Shown piece after piece: positions 1 to 5,795 of a stretch of 9,240 bases of DNA. The DNA is taken from assembly GCA_964410215.1 (NCBI GenBank), contig CAYPHA010000119.1, positions 1-9,240 of the forward strand. The letters run 5' to 3'. The position numbers and the translations under genes were made by a program. This DNA is from CAYPHA01 sp964410215. GTDB taxonomy: Bacteria > Calditrichota > Calditrichia > Calditrichales > CAYPHA01. The notes under the pieces are model-generated. The model made no database searches. It saw only the letters and a program-made list of their open reading frames with translations, and was not told the DNA's origin. Position 1 is the stretch's first letter, and every line of letters starts with the position of its first letter.

Positions 1-1
1 T

Positions 2-100
2 GTCGCAGGCCAATTCGGGTCCGCAGATCGTGTTATCACTGTTCAGGTAAGTAACGAAACGGAGCTAACCGTTTACGATGAGCGGCCGGGACGCCATTAA
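2..100 (+). CDS. 3' end of an unidentified protein-coding gene (partial)
   Basis: The second reading frame is open from the left edge for 32 codons and stops at TAA (98-100). The visible C-terminus is VAGQFGSADRVITVQVSNET followed by ELTVYDERPGRH. The other two plus frames stop earlier (by about base 54), and a strong intrinsic terminator lies about 65 bases downstream, as expected for the end of a plus-strand transcription unit. The fragment alternates hydrophobic and polar residues (VITVQV, ELTVYD), suggesting beta strands. It has no membrane segment and no motif I recognise, so no function is proposed. It could also be a chance open stretch, since only 99 bases are visible. Confidence 0.5.
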   Translation, partial: VAGQFGSADRVITVQVSNETELTVYDERPGRH

Positions 101-165
101 TCATAAATAAGGGTATTGTGAAGCAAGAATTTTTCCCGGATGTAACCATCCACAGTTCCCGCCCG

Positions 166-195
166 AAACCGGATCACTTGTGATCCGGTTTTTTT
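166..195 (+). terminator. Strong intrinsic (Rho-independent) terminator
   Basis: A perfect 12-base inverted repeat (166-177 with 180-191) has its arms separated only by TT, so the RNA hairpin tip reads CUUG, a known stable tetraloop type. A run of seven T (189-195) overlaps and follows the descending arm. This is the classic arrangement for termination in the plus direction. It separates the upstream partial gene from the sucAB operon. Confidence 0.9.
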
Positions 196-259
196 ATTAT
201 CAGAACGGCTTCAGGTTCCAGCGCAGTTAAAAAACTAGAAAAATGACCTATTTTTTAAG

Positions 260-267
260 TATATTTG
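260..267 (+). promoter_or_regulatory. Candidate promoter -7 element for sucAB
   Basis: TATATTTG fits the TAnnTTTG -7 consensus of the Bacteroidota housekeeping sigma factor. It lies about 100 bases before the sucA start, downstream of the terminator, in AT-rich DNA. No good TTTG-type -33 element is visible at the usual distance upstream, so the assignment is tentative. The same octamer occurs upstream of the permease gene on the other strand. Confidence 0.3.
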
Positions 268-369
268 TATCTGTTCGAAATATTATAAAAATCTGATCCG
301 TTTAACTGACGATATTTAATAAAGTTAGACGATTGCCGATATCATGCTGATGAGAGGAAATGACGGGTC

Positions 370-3072
370 ATGGATCCCTTTACATTTATTAATAACGCGC
401 ATCCAAACTATGTAGAACAGCTATACCGGGAATACCGTGAAAATCCCGAATCCGTTGAAGAAAGCTGGCGCCTGTTTTTTAAAGGTGTCGATTTTGCTGG
501 AAGTCAACCCGGTGAAGCTGCTTCCGAAGCAACACAGAAAGAAATTTACGTTCTCAACCTGATAAATGGTTACCGGGCCAGAGGTCATTTTTTCACAAAA
601 ACCAATCCTGTCAGGGAACGACGCGTATACAGGCCTACTCTTGATCTGGAAAATTTCAATCTTTCCGAAGAGGATCTGGATACAACATTCCAGGCCGGTA
701 CTGAAATAGGTATCCGGGCTGCAACACTCAGACAGATTGTCGACCATCTGGAAGAGACATACTGCCGTTCCATCGGAGCCGAGTATATGTTTGTCCGCAC
801 TCCGGAGAGGGTGCAATGGCTGCGGGAATATATGGAGTCAACGCGTAACCAGCCCTCCTTTTCAATCGAGGACAAACGTCAGATTCTGAAAAAACTCAAT
901 CAAACCGTACTCTTCGAAAATTTTCTCCATACGAAATATATCGGACAGAAACGTTTTTCACTCGAGGGCGGGGAAACACTGATTCCCGGTCTCGATGCCC
1001 TTATTGAACATGGGGCCGAATTGGGTATAGAAGAATTTCTGATTGGAATGCCGCACAGGGGACGATTGAGTGTCCTGGCCAATATCCTGAATAAAAGCTA
1101 TGAAGAAATATTTTCGGAGTTTGAAGGTCGCGAGTATGCCGATTCCGTCTTCGGCGGGGATGTAAAATACCACCTCGGTTATTCAAGTATGGTGGAGACC
1201 CGTAAAAAACATAAAGTGAAGATTGGATTAGCTCCGAACCCTTCCCACCTGGAGGCGGTCAATCCGGTCGTGGAAGGCATGGTCCGGGCCAAGCTGGAAG
1301 TGGACTATACCGGTGATGAAAATAAGATCGCACCGATTCTGATTCACGGGGATGCAGCTATTGCCGGGCAGGGTGTCGTTTATGAGGTCATACAGATGTC
1401 CGAACTGGAGGGCTACCGTACCGGCGGAACCATTCACCTTGTAATCAATAATCAACTGGGATTTACGACCAACTATCTCGACGGGAGGTCCAGCACCTAT
1501 TGTACGGATGTGGCCAAGGTAACGCGTTCACCGGTTTTCCATGTGAATGCGGATGATGCGGAAGCGGTTGTTTTCGCCGTAAAAATGGCGATCGAATACC
1601 GGCAGGTTTTCCATACGGATGTATTTATCGATTTACTTGGCTATCGCAAGTATGGACATAATGAAGGTGATGAACCGCGATTCACCCAGCCGAAATTCTA
1701 TGCACAGATCGCCAAGCATCCCAATCCCCGGGAACTATATAAGAATAAACTGCTTCACGGAGGAACCCTGGAAGAAGGCGTTGCCAGGGAGATGGAAAAG
1801 GAGTTCAAAAAGAAACTGCAGGAGAAGCTTGATATTGCCAAGAGCGGGGATAACGGCGCAGTAAGCCGATCGTATATCGATATGTGTGACACAAAAAGAC
1901 GGCAGATTTGGGAGACGTTTGATCCGATACCCGAAACGCATGTGGAATCCGGCCGGCTATTGAAAATTGGAAAGAAAGTGTTCGGCATCCCGCAAAAGAT
2001 AAAGGTTTTCGATAAAATACGTAAACTGTATCGCGATCGCAATGAGCGTCTTCTGAAGGGAGAGCAGATCGATTGGGCTATCGCCGAGCTACTCGCGTAC
2101 GGTACACTGGTAACCGAAAAAATTCCGATTCGTATCAGCGGACAGGATTCCGAGCGCGGCACCTTCTCGCACAGACATGCGGTACTATATGATACGGAAA
2201 CTGAAACGGAATTCATTCCGCTGAAAAATATTCAGAAAAAGCAGGCGAAATTCGATATTTACAATTCACCGCTTTCCGAATTCGGTGTCCTCGGTTTTGA
2301 ATACGGCTATTCCTGCGCGAGTCCGGACGGGCTGACCATCTGGGAAGCGCAGTTCGGTGACTTTTCGAACGAAGCCCAGGTTGTTATTGATCAGTTCATC
2401 AGCAGCGCCGAGGCAAAATGGAACCGGTCCAATGGGATTGTACTCTTCCTGCCCCATGGATACGAAGGCCAGGGTCCGGAACACTCTTCCGCGCGCATAG
2501 AGCGTTTTCTTTCCCTGACAGCCGGGGATAACATGGTTGTGGCAAACTGTTCCACGCCCGCAAATTTATTTCATCTGCTGCGAAGCCATGTCAAATATCC
2601 CTTTCGCCTACCCCTGGTGGTTTTTACCCCAAAAAGTCTGCTGCGGCATCCACGGTGTACAAGTCCGCTGGAAGCCTTTACGGAAGGCGGATATCAACGT
2701 GTGATCGATGACCAGTCAGACCCGGCCGCCGTCAAACGGATCCTGTTCTGCTCCGGAAAGATTTACTATGACCTTCTGGCGAGAAAGGAAAAGGATGAAC
2801 GTACCGATGTCGCTATCGTGCGCCTGGAGCAATTGTATCCTTTTCCCAAACGTGAATTACAGAACATTGTAAAGAAATATAAGCAGGCACAAGACTATTT
2901 CTGGGTACAGGAAGAACCGGCCAATGCCGGGCCGCTTACCCATATCCATTTGAAATTTGATCTGTTGCCCCTGAAATTCGTTTCACGCCGGGAAAGTGCA
3001 ACACCGGCAAGCGGTTTCTATAAACATCACACTGTGGAACAAAATCGTATCATTGATAAGGCGTTTGCCTGA
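370..3072 (+). CDS. sucA: 2-oxoglutarate dehydrogenase E1 component (thiamine diphosphate-dependent)
   Basis: E1o decarboxylates 2-oxoglutarate and transfers the succinyl group to the lipoyl arm of E2 in the cytoplasmic TCA-cycle complex. The 900 residues are close to the 933 of the E. coli enzyme and collinear with it. Residues 1-40 match the N-terminal E1o helix region (HPNYVEQLYREYRENPESVE). GMPHRGRL is at 226-233 and the ThDP/Mg region begins GDAAIAGQGVVYE at 327-339, continuing to INNQLGFTT at 359-367. GHNEGDEP is at 429-436. The C-terminal transketolase-like half carries GQDSERGTFSHRHA (591-604), EAQFGDFSNEAQVVIDQFIS (659-678), PHGYEGQGPEHSSARIERF (695-713) and the terminal QEEP motif (847-850). 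The ATG at 370 is chosen because the protein then begins as family members do; AGAGG at 353-357 is a somewhat distant ribosome site. There is no fused E2 domain as in mycobacterial Kgd. sucB follows 26 bases later in the same operon. Confidence 0.97.
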   Translation: MDPFTFINNAHPNYVEQLYREYRENPESVEESWRLFFKGVDFAGSQPGEAASEATQKEIYVLNLINGYRARGHFFTKTNPVRERRVYRPTLDLENFNLSEEDLDTTFQAGTEIGIRAATLRQIVDHLEETYCRSIGAEYMFVRTPERVQWLREYMESTRNQPSFSIEDKRQILKKLNQTVLFENFLHTKYIGQKRFSLEGGETLIPGLDALIEHGAELGIEEFLIGMPHRGRLSVLANILNKSYEEIFSEFEGREYADSVFGGDVKYHLGYSSMVETRKKHKVKIGLAPNPSHLEAVNPVVEGMVRAKLEVDYTGDENKIAPILIHGDAAIAGQGVVYEVIQMSELEGYRTGGTIHLVINNQLGFTTNYLDGRSSTYCTDVAKVTRSPVFHVNADDAEAVVFAVKMAIEYRQVFHTDVFIDLLGYRKYGHNEGDEPRFTQPKFYAQIAKHPNPRELYKNKLLHGGTLEEGVAREMEKEFKKKLQEKLDIAKSGDNGAVSRSYIDMCDTKRRQIWETFDPIPETHVESGRLLKIGKKVFGIPQKIKVFDKIRKLYRDRNERLLKGEQIDWAIAELLAYGTLVTEKIPIRISGQDSERGTFSHRHAVLYDTETETEFIPLKNIQKKQAKFDIYNSPLSEFGVLGFEYGYSCASPDGLTIWEAQFGDFSNEAQVVIDQFISSAEAKWNRSNGIVLFLPHGYEGQGPEHSSARIERFLSLTAGDNMVVANCSTPANLFHLLRSHVKYPFRLPLVVFTPKSLLRHPRCTSPLEAFTEGGYQRVIDDQSDPAAVKRILFCSGKIYYDLLARKEKDERTDVAIVRLEQLYPFPKRELQNIVKKYKQAQDYFWVQEEPANAGPLTHIHLKFDLLPLKFVSRRESATPASGFYKHHTVEQNRIIDKAFA

Positions 3073-3086
3073 TTGGTATGTTATGT

Positions 3087-3092
3087 AAGGGA
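3087..3092 (+). promoter_or_regulatory. Ribosome binding site fixing the sucB start
   Basis: AAGGGA sits 6 bases before the ATG at 3099. The in-frame upstream ATG at 3078 has no such site and would add seven residues (MLCKGHV) before the lipoyl domain. Start 3099 gives MTIEIKVPAIGES, the usual beginning of E2 proteins. Confidence 0.8.
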
Positions 3093-3098
3093 CATGTT

Positions 3099-4334
3099 AT
3101 GACAATTGAAATTAAAGTACCGGCGATCGGGGAATCCATATCCGAAGTGACTATGGGGAGCTGGTTAAAAGAAAATGGCGCATTTGTCGATGAAGATGAC
3201 GTCATTTGTGAAGTGGAATCCGAAAAAGCAACTGTGGAAATAACGGCGGAGAAGGCCGGCAGCCTTGTGCACAAAGCGCAGGAAGGGGATACCATTGCCG
3301 TTGGTGGCGTTCTTGCAGAAATCAATACCGATGCTGAGAAACCGGCGGAATCCTCCACTGAAGCAACTGAAACGGCGGCGGATCAGGATGAAAAAACGGG
3401 TACTCCCAAACCTGTCGAAGAACAAGCGGTGGTTCAAAACGGGACGAAAATGACCCCGGTTGCGTCCAATATTCTGGAAAATGCCGGTATCCGTGGTGAC
3501 GCCGTGAAGGGTACCGGAAGCGGCGGCCGTGTTACCAAAGCGGATGCCCTGAAACACCTGGAAAACAGTGAAAGCGCCGGGCAGGAACGAAAGGAAATAC
3601 CAGTAACTCCTGTTCCTAAATCAGATGAAAATAACCGTTCTGTGAGGCGTGTGCGCATGACGACACTGCGCAGAACAATTTCCGAACGTCTCCTTGCGGC
3701 GAAACACGGAACGGCCATGCTGACGACCATCAATGAGATTGATCTTTCCGAGGTAAAAAAGATCAGGGCCAGATACAAAGATATATTCAAGGAGAAATAC
3801 GATGTCGGTCTTGGTTTTATGTCCTTTTTTACGAAAGCCGTCTGTACCGCACTGGAAGAATTCCCGGAAGTGAATGCCCGTATCGAAGATAACGAAATTC
3901 TGTATCATGATTTCTGTGATATTTCAATCGCCATTTCAACAGACCGCGGGCTTGTCGTTCCCGTAATCCGCAATGCAGAGCGGATGAACCTTGCGCAGAT
4001 TGAATCAGAAGTTGCCCGGCTCGCTCTAAAGGCAAGGGATAATAAGCTAACCATAGAAGAAATGACGGGCGGAACCTTCTCGCTGACAAACGGCGGTGTT
4101 TTCGGATCGCTCATATCAACACCAATTATAAATGCGCCGCAGTCAGCGATCCTTGGCATGCACACCATCCAGGATCGTCCCGTAGTCAGGGGAGGAGAGA
4201 TTGTGGTTCGTCCGATGATGTATGTGGCCCTTTCGTATGATCACCGGATTATTGACGGAAAGGAATCGGTATCATTTCTTGTCCGGATAAAAGATCTTCT
4301 CGAGGATCCGGTGCGTCTGCTGGTCGGTGTTTAA
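3099..4334 (+). CDS. sucB: Dihydrolipoyllysine succinyltransferase, E2 component of 2-oxoglutarate dehydrogenase
   Basis: E2o forms the core of the 2-oxoglutarate dehydrogenase complex and transfers succinyl from its lipoyl arm to CoA. With the start at 3099 the protein is 411 residues, the usual E2o length. Residues 1-76 are a single lipoyl domain with the lipoylated lysine at K43 in ESEKAT. A flexible linker rich in Glu, Ala and Thr follows (about 77-113). Residues 117-154 are the peripheral-subunit-binding domain (MTPVASNILENAGI ... GSGGRVTKADAL). Residues 184-411 are the acyltransferase domain, with SLTNGGVFGSLISTPIINAP at 328-347 and the catalytic HRIIDG at 382-387 (His382, Asp386). A single lipoyl domain and position directly after sucA favour E2o over pyruvate dehydrogenase E2. 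No E3 gene follows, so lipoamide dehydrogenase must be encoded elsewhere. Confidence 0.96.
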   Translation: MTIEIKVPAIGESISEVTMGSWLKENGAFVDEDDVICEVESEKATVEITAEKAGSLVHKAQEGDTIAVGGVLAEINTDAEKPAESSTEATETAADQDEKTGTPKPVEEQAVVQNGTKMTPVASNILENAGIRGDAVKGTGSGGRVTKADALKHLENSESAGQERKEIPVTPVPKSDENNRSVRRVRMTTLRRTISERLLAAKHGTAMLTTINEIDLSEVKKIRARYKDIFKEKYDVGLGFMSFFTKAVCTALEEFPEVNARIEDNEILYHDFCDISIAISTDRGLVVPVIRNAERMNLAQIESEVARLALKARDNKLTIEEMTGGTFSLTNGGVFGSLISTPIINAPQSAILGMHTIQDRPVVRGGEIVVRPMMYVALSYDHRIIDGKESVSFLVRIKDLLEDPVRLLVGV

Positions 4335-4368
4335 AAATCTAATTTGTCGTGCTGATACGACGATTTTT
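4333..4368. terminator. Possible bidirectional terminator between sucB and the convergent small gene
   Basis: GTCGT (4346-4350) pairs with ACGAC (4357-4361) around a six-base loop. An outer AAAAATC (4333-4339) can pair with GATTTTT (4362-4368) across a small bulge. Because the outer arms are A-rich on one side and T-rich on the other, each strand reads a hairpin followed by a T run. The element overlaps both gene ends, which are 4 bases apart. The bulge and the short GC stem make it moderate rather than strong. Confidence 0.45.
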
Positions 4369-4515
4369 AAGTAAGGCGAGTGTCTTTAATTTTTCGGCAT
4401 TATCCATCGACGGCCAGCGCCGGATTTCTTCAATAGAGCGTTTGCATCCCATGCAGTAGCCGCTTCTTAAGTCCAGCCGGCACAGCCTTTTACAGGGACT
4501 TTTTATATCTGACAT
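4339..4515 (-). CDS. Small four-cysteine DUF1289-type protein
   Basis: The minus strand encodes 58 residues beginning MSDIKSPCKRLCRLD and ending RRISTTN before TAG. It carries CKRLC (residues 8-12), then C21 and C24 in GYCMGC, then KRSIEEIRRWPSMDNAEKL. This is the hallmark of the DUF1289 family: a CxxxC, a C-x-G-C, and an arginine-rich segment leading to an I-x-x-W helix. Members are short cytoplasmic proteins annotated as possible Fe-S or metal-binding; the biochemical role is not established. An AGGG ribosome site (4522-4525 on the complementary strand) lies 6 bases before the ATG. The gene is convergent with sucB and lies 85 bases downstream of the permease stop on the same strand, so it may be co-transcribed with it. 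It is easily missed by gene callers with a 60-codon cutoff. Confidence 0.85.
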   Translation of the reverse strand: MSDIKSPCKRLCRLDLRSGYCMGCKRSIEEIRRWPSMDNAEKLKTLALLKNRRISTTN

Positions 4516-4543
4516 AACGGACCCTGATTGTTATTAAATCTGA

Positions 4544-4561
4544 TAAAACCGATAAACGGTT
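4544..4561 (-). terminator. Weak candidate terminator after the permease gene
   Basis: Read on the minus strand, AACCG and CGGTT form a 5-bp stem around a five-base TTTAT loop (4547-4561), followed by TTTT. It is 40 bases past the permease stop. The stem is short and the T run brief, so readthrough into the small cysteine-protein gene is plausible. Confidence 0.3.
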
Positions 4562-4600
4562 AGAAATATTTCTTCCGGAATTTGATTCACCTGTGTTCTA

Positions 4601-5347
4601 TTACCAGATCATTTTTACGGCTAAAATTATGACGGCAACCGCAAGCCCGTAACGGATAAAACGATCTCCTTTTTTAACTGAAAGGTGGGCGGCCAGCCAG
4701 CCACCAAACGCATTGCCTGCAGCCAGACTCAAACCGAGTTTCCAATCAACATTACCACTGAAAATAAAAATCAGCAGTGCCGGTATGGTATAAAGGAAAA
4801 CGATAAATACTTTATGGATGTTGACTTCCAGCAGTTTACGTTTCATAATGTGAAACAAAGCGGCCATCAGAAGAAAACCAACCCCTACCTGGATAAAACC
4901 ACCATAGAATCCAATGCCCAGCATCGACAGATACAGCAGCCACGGTTTGTAGGAAGCCGTATCGTCGTTTAAATCACGTCTGGAAACCGGTGGGAAAAAC
5001 ATGGATATGACGACGAAAATCAGAACCACTGCCAGGATCCGCTGAAACCATTCATTCGAGATGGAAATCGCTGCAAATGCACCGATAATCGCACCGGGAA
5101 GGGTAAACAAGGCGATTTTTATACTGACCTTAAACCGGTTCTTTCTGTTCTGTTCAAATCCCCAGATAGCAAAAATATTCTGTATAAAAATGGCTACACG
5201 GTTCGTTCCGTTTGCCATCGCGCCGTCGAGGCCGAGCAGGATCAGGATGGGTAATGTCAGGGATGAACCACCTCCGGCAACTACATTGATCATTCCAGCA
5301 GCCGTGCCCGCGGCGAATAGCAGCAATGTCATAACGGTGTCGGACAT
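4601..5347 (-). CDS. TauE/SafE (TSUP) family membrane permease
   Basis: This is a 248-residue, strongly hydrophobic protein with about eight predicted membrane segments (roughly 6-22, 26-40, 49-65, 76-96, 103-119, 137-165, 177-197 and 203-247 containing two). It has the family's paired inverted halves. The first half contains GMINVVAGGGSSLTLPILIL (18-37) followed by the ANGTNRVAI motif (45-53); the second contains GIGFYGGFIQVGVGFLLMAA (144-163). TSUP proteins sit in the cytoplasmic membrane and move sulfur-containing or organic anions such as sulfite, sulfoacetate or taurine-derived products. The substrate cannot be read from this sequence and no sulfur-metabolism gene is adjacent. Start ATG at 5347 is preceded by GAGG (5358-5361, complementary strand) at 10 bases. 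The gene is transcribed away from the secreted-protein pair and towards sucB. Confidence 0.9.
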   Translation of the reverse strand: MSDTVMTLLLFAAGTAAGMINVVAGGGSSLTLPILILLGLDGAMANGTNRVAIFIQNIFAIWGFEQNRKNRFKVSIKIALFTLPGAIIGAFAAISISNEWFQRILAVVLIFVVISMFFPPVSRRDLNDDTASYKPWLLYLSMLGIGFYGGFIQVGVGFLLMAALFHIMKRKLLEVNIHKVFIVFLYTIPALLIFIFSGNVDWKLGLSLAAGNAFGGWLAAHLSVKKGDRFIRYGLAVAVIILAVKMIW

Positions 5348-5427
5348 GATGGCAAAACCTCAAAGACTAAATTGATAATATAAAAGCACTAAAAATAAAC
5401 ATTTTATTCGAAAAAGCCAAAAACCCA

Positions 5428-5435
5428 CAAATATA
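5428..5435 (-). promoter_or_regulatory. Candidate promoter -7 element for the permease gene
   Basis: On the minus strand this reads TATATTTG, matching the Bacteroidota TAnnTTTG -7 consensus. A TTTA sequence lies 18 bases upstream, one base away from the TTTG -33 consensus. It would leave a 5' leader of about 75 bases before the ATG at 5347. Confidence 0.35.
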
Positions 5436-5605
5436 TTGCCTTAATTTAATTTTTAAAGTATTATATCCTATGCCTATAATTATTGAGTATTATACATCGC
5501 ATTCGGAATCGAAATGTGATATAAGTTACAAAGACTTATTTTCCTTTAGCGTACATTATATATAGTTTTAGTTTTTGTGTTTTTCCATTATGTGATTACC
5601 TATAC

Positions 5606-5624
5606 CGAGTGCCTTATGCACTCG
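5606..5624. repeat. Perfect inverted repeat (hairpin) in the secreted-gene leader
   Basis: CGAGTGC (5606-5612) and GCACTCG (5618-5624) form a 7-bp perfect stem with a CTTAT loop. It is GC-rich within AT-rich DNA. No T run follows on either side, so it is not a standard intrinsic terminator. It could be a protein-binding site or an mRNA leader structure about 170 bases before the next start codon. Confidence 0.5.
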
Positions 5625-5784
5625 TTGAACTCGAAAATGTGTACCAGCGGCTTTCCAAATATTTCTTTAACATATTCAGACAGTTATCTGTGTAGATCGT
5701 TGCCTGTAATTCAAGTAAGATTGAATAACAGCCTGTATCGAATCAGCTCGCTTATTTAAGCTGGTTACTAATCTGTTTAACTGC

Positions 5785-5790
5785 AGGGAG
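5785..5790 (+). promoter_or_regulatory. Ribosome binding site fixing the start of the first secreted protein
   Basis: AGGGAG lies 5 bases before the ATG at 5796. An in-frame GTG at 5790 overlaps this site, so it is an unlikely start. The ATG also gives a normal signal peptide beginning MRKH. Confidence 0.75.
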
Positions 5791-5795
5791 TGGTT

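Larger units (their letters stand above)
5348..5795. other. AT-rich divergent intergenic region
   Basis: This 448-base stretch separates the divergently transcribed permease and first secreted-protein genes and presumably holds both promoters. It contains the TATATTTG element facing the permease, an imperfect palindrome (5496-5520) and a perfect hairpin (5606-5624). No convincing gene is seen: the only open frame of note, 5577-5759 on the plus strand, begins with GTG, lacks a ribosome site and gives a composition without a recognisable motif. No tRNA or known riboswitch was recognised. Confidence 0.7.

Noticed and set aside
1755..2216. 153-codon antisense open frame inside sucA
   Set aside because: It is the reverse shadow of a strongly conserved coding region; its serine-rich composition comes from the complementary codons and no ribosome site supports it.
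370..3072. Mycobacterial-type fused KGD (E2-like domain plus E1)
   Set aside because: At 900 residues with a standard E1o N-terminus, there is no room for the extra acyltransferase domain, and a separate sucB follows.
3434..3790. 118-codon antisense open frame inside sucB
   Set aside because: It lies wholly within the sucB linker, binding-domain and catalytic coding region and shows no family motif.
5577..5759. 60-codon open frame in the intergenic region
   Set aside because: It starts with GTG without a ribosome site, has no recognisable motif, and spans the perfect hairpin; AT-rich non-coding DNA is the simpler reading.
5744..5763. CAGCT/AGCTG inverted repeat just before the first secreted gene
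   Set aside because: The stem is only 5 bp with a 10-base loop, which is expected by chance in a region this size.
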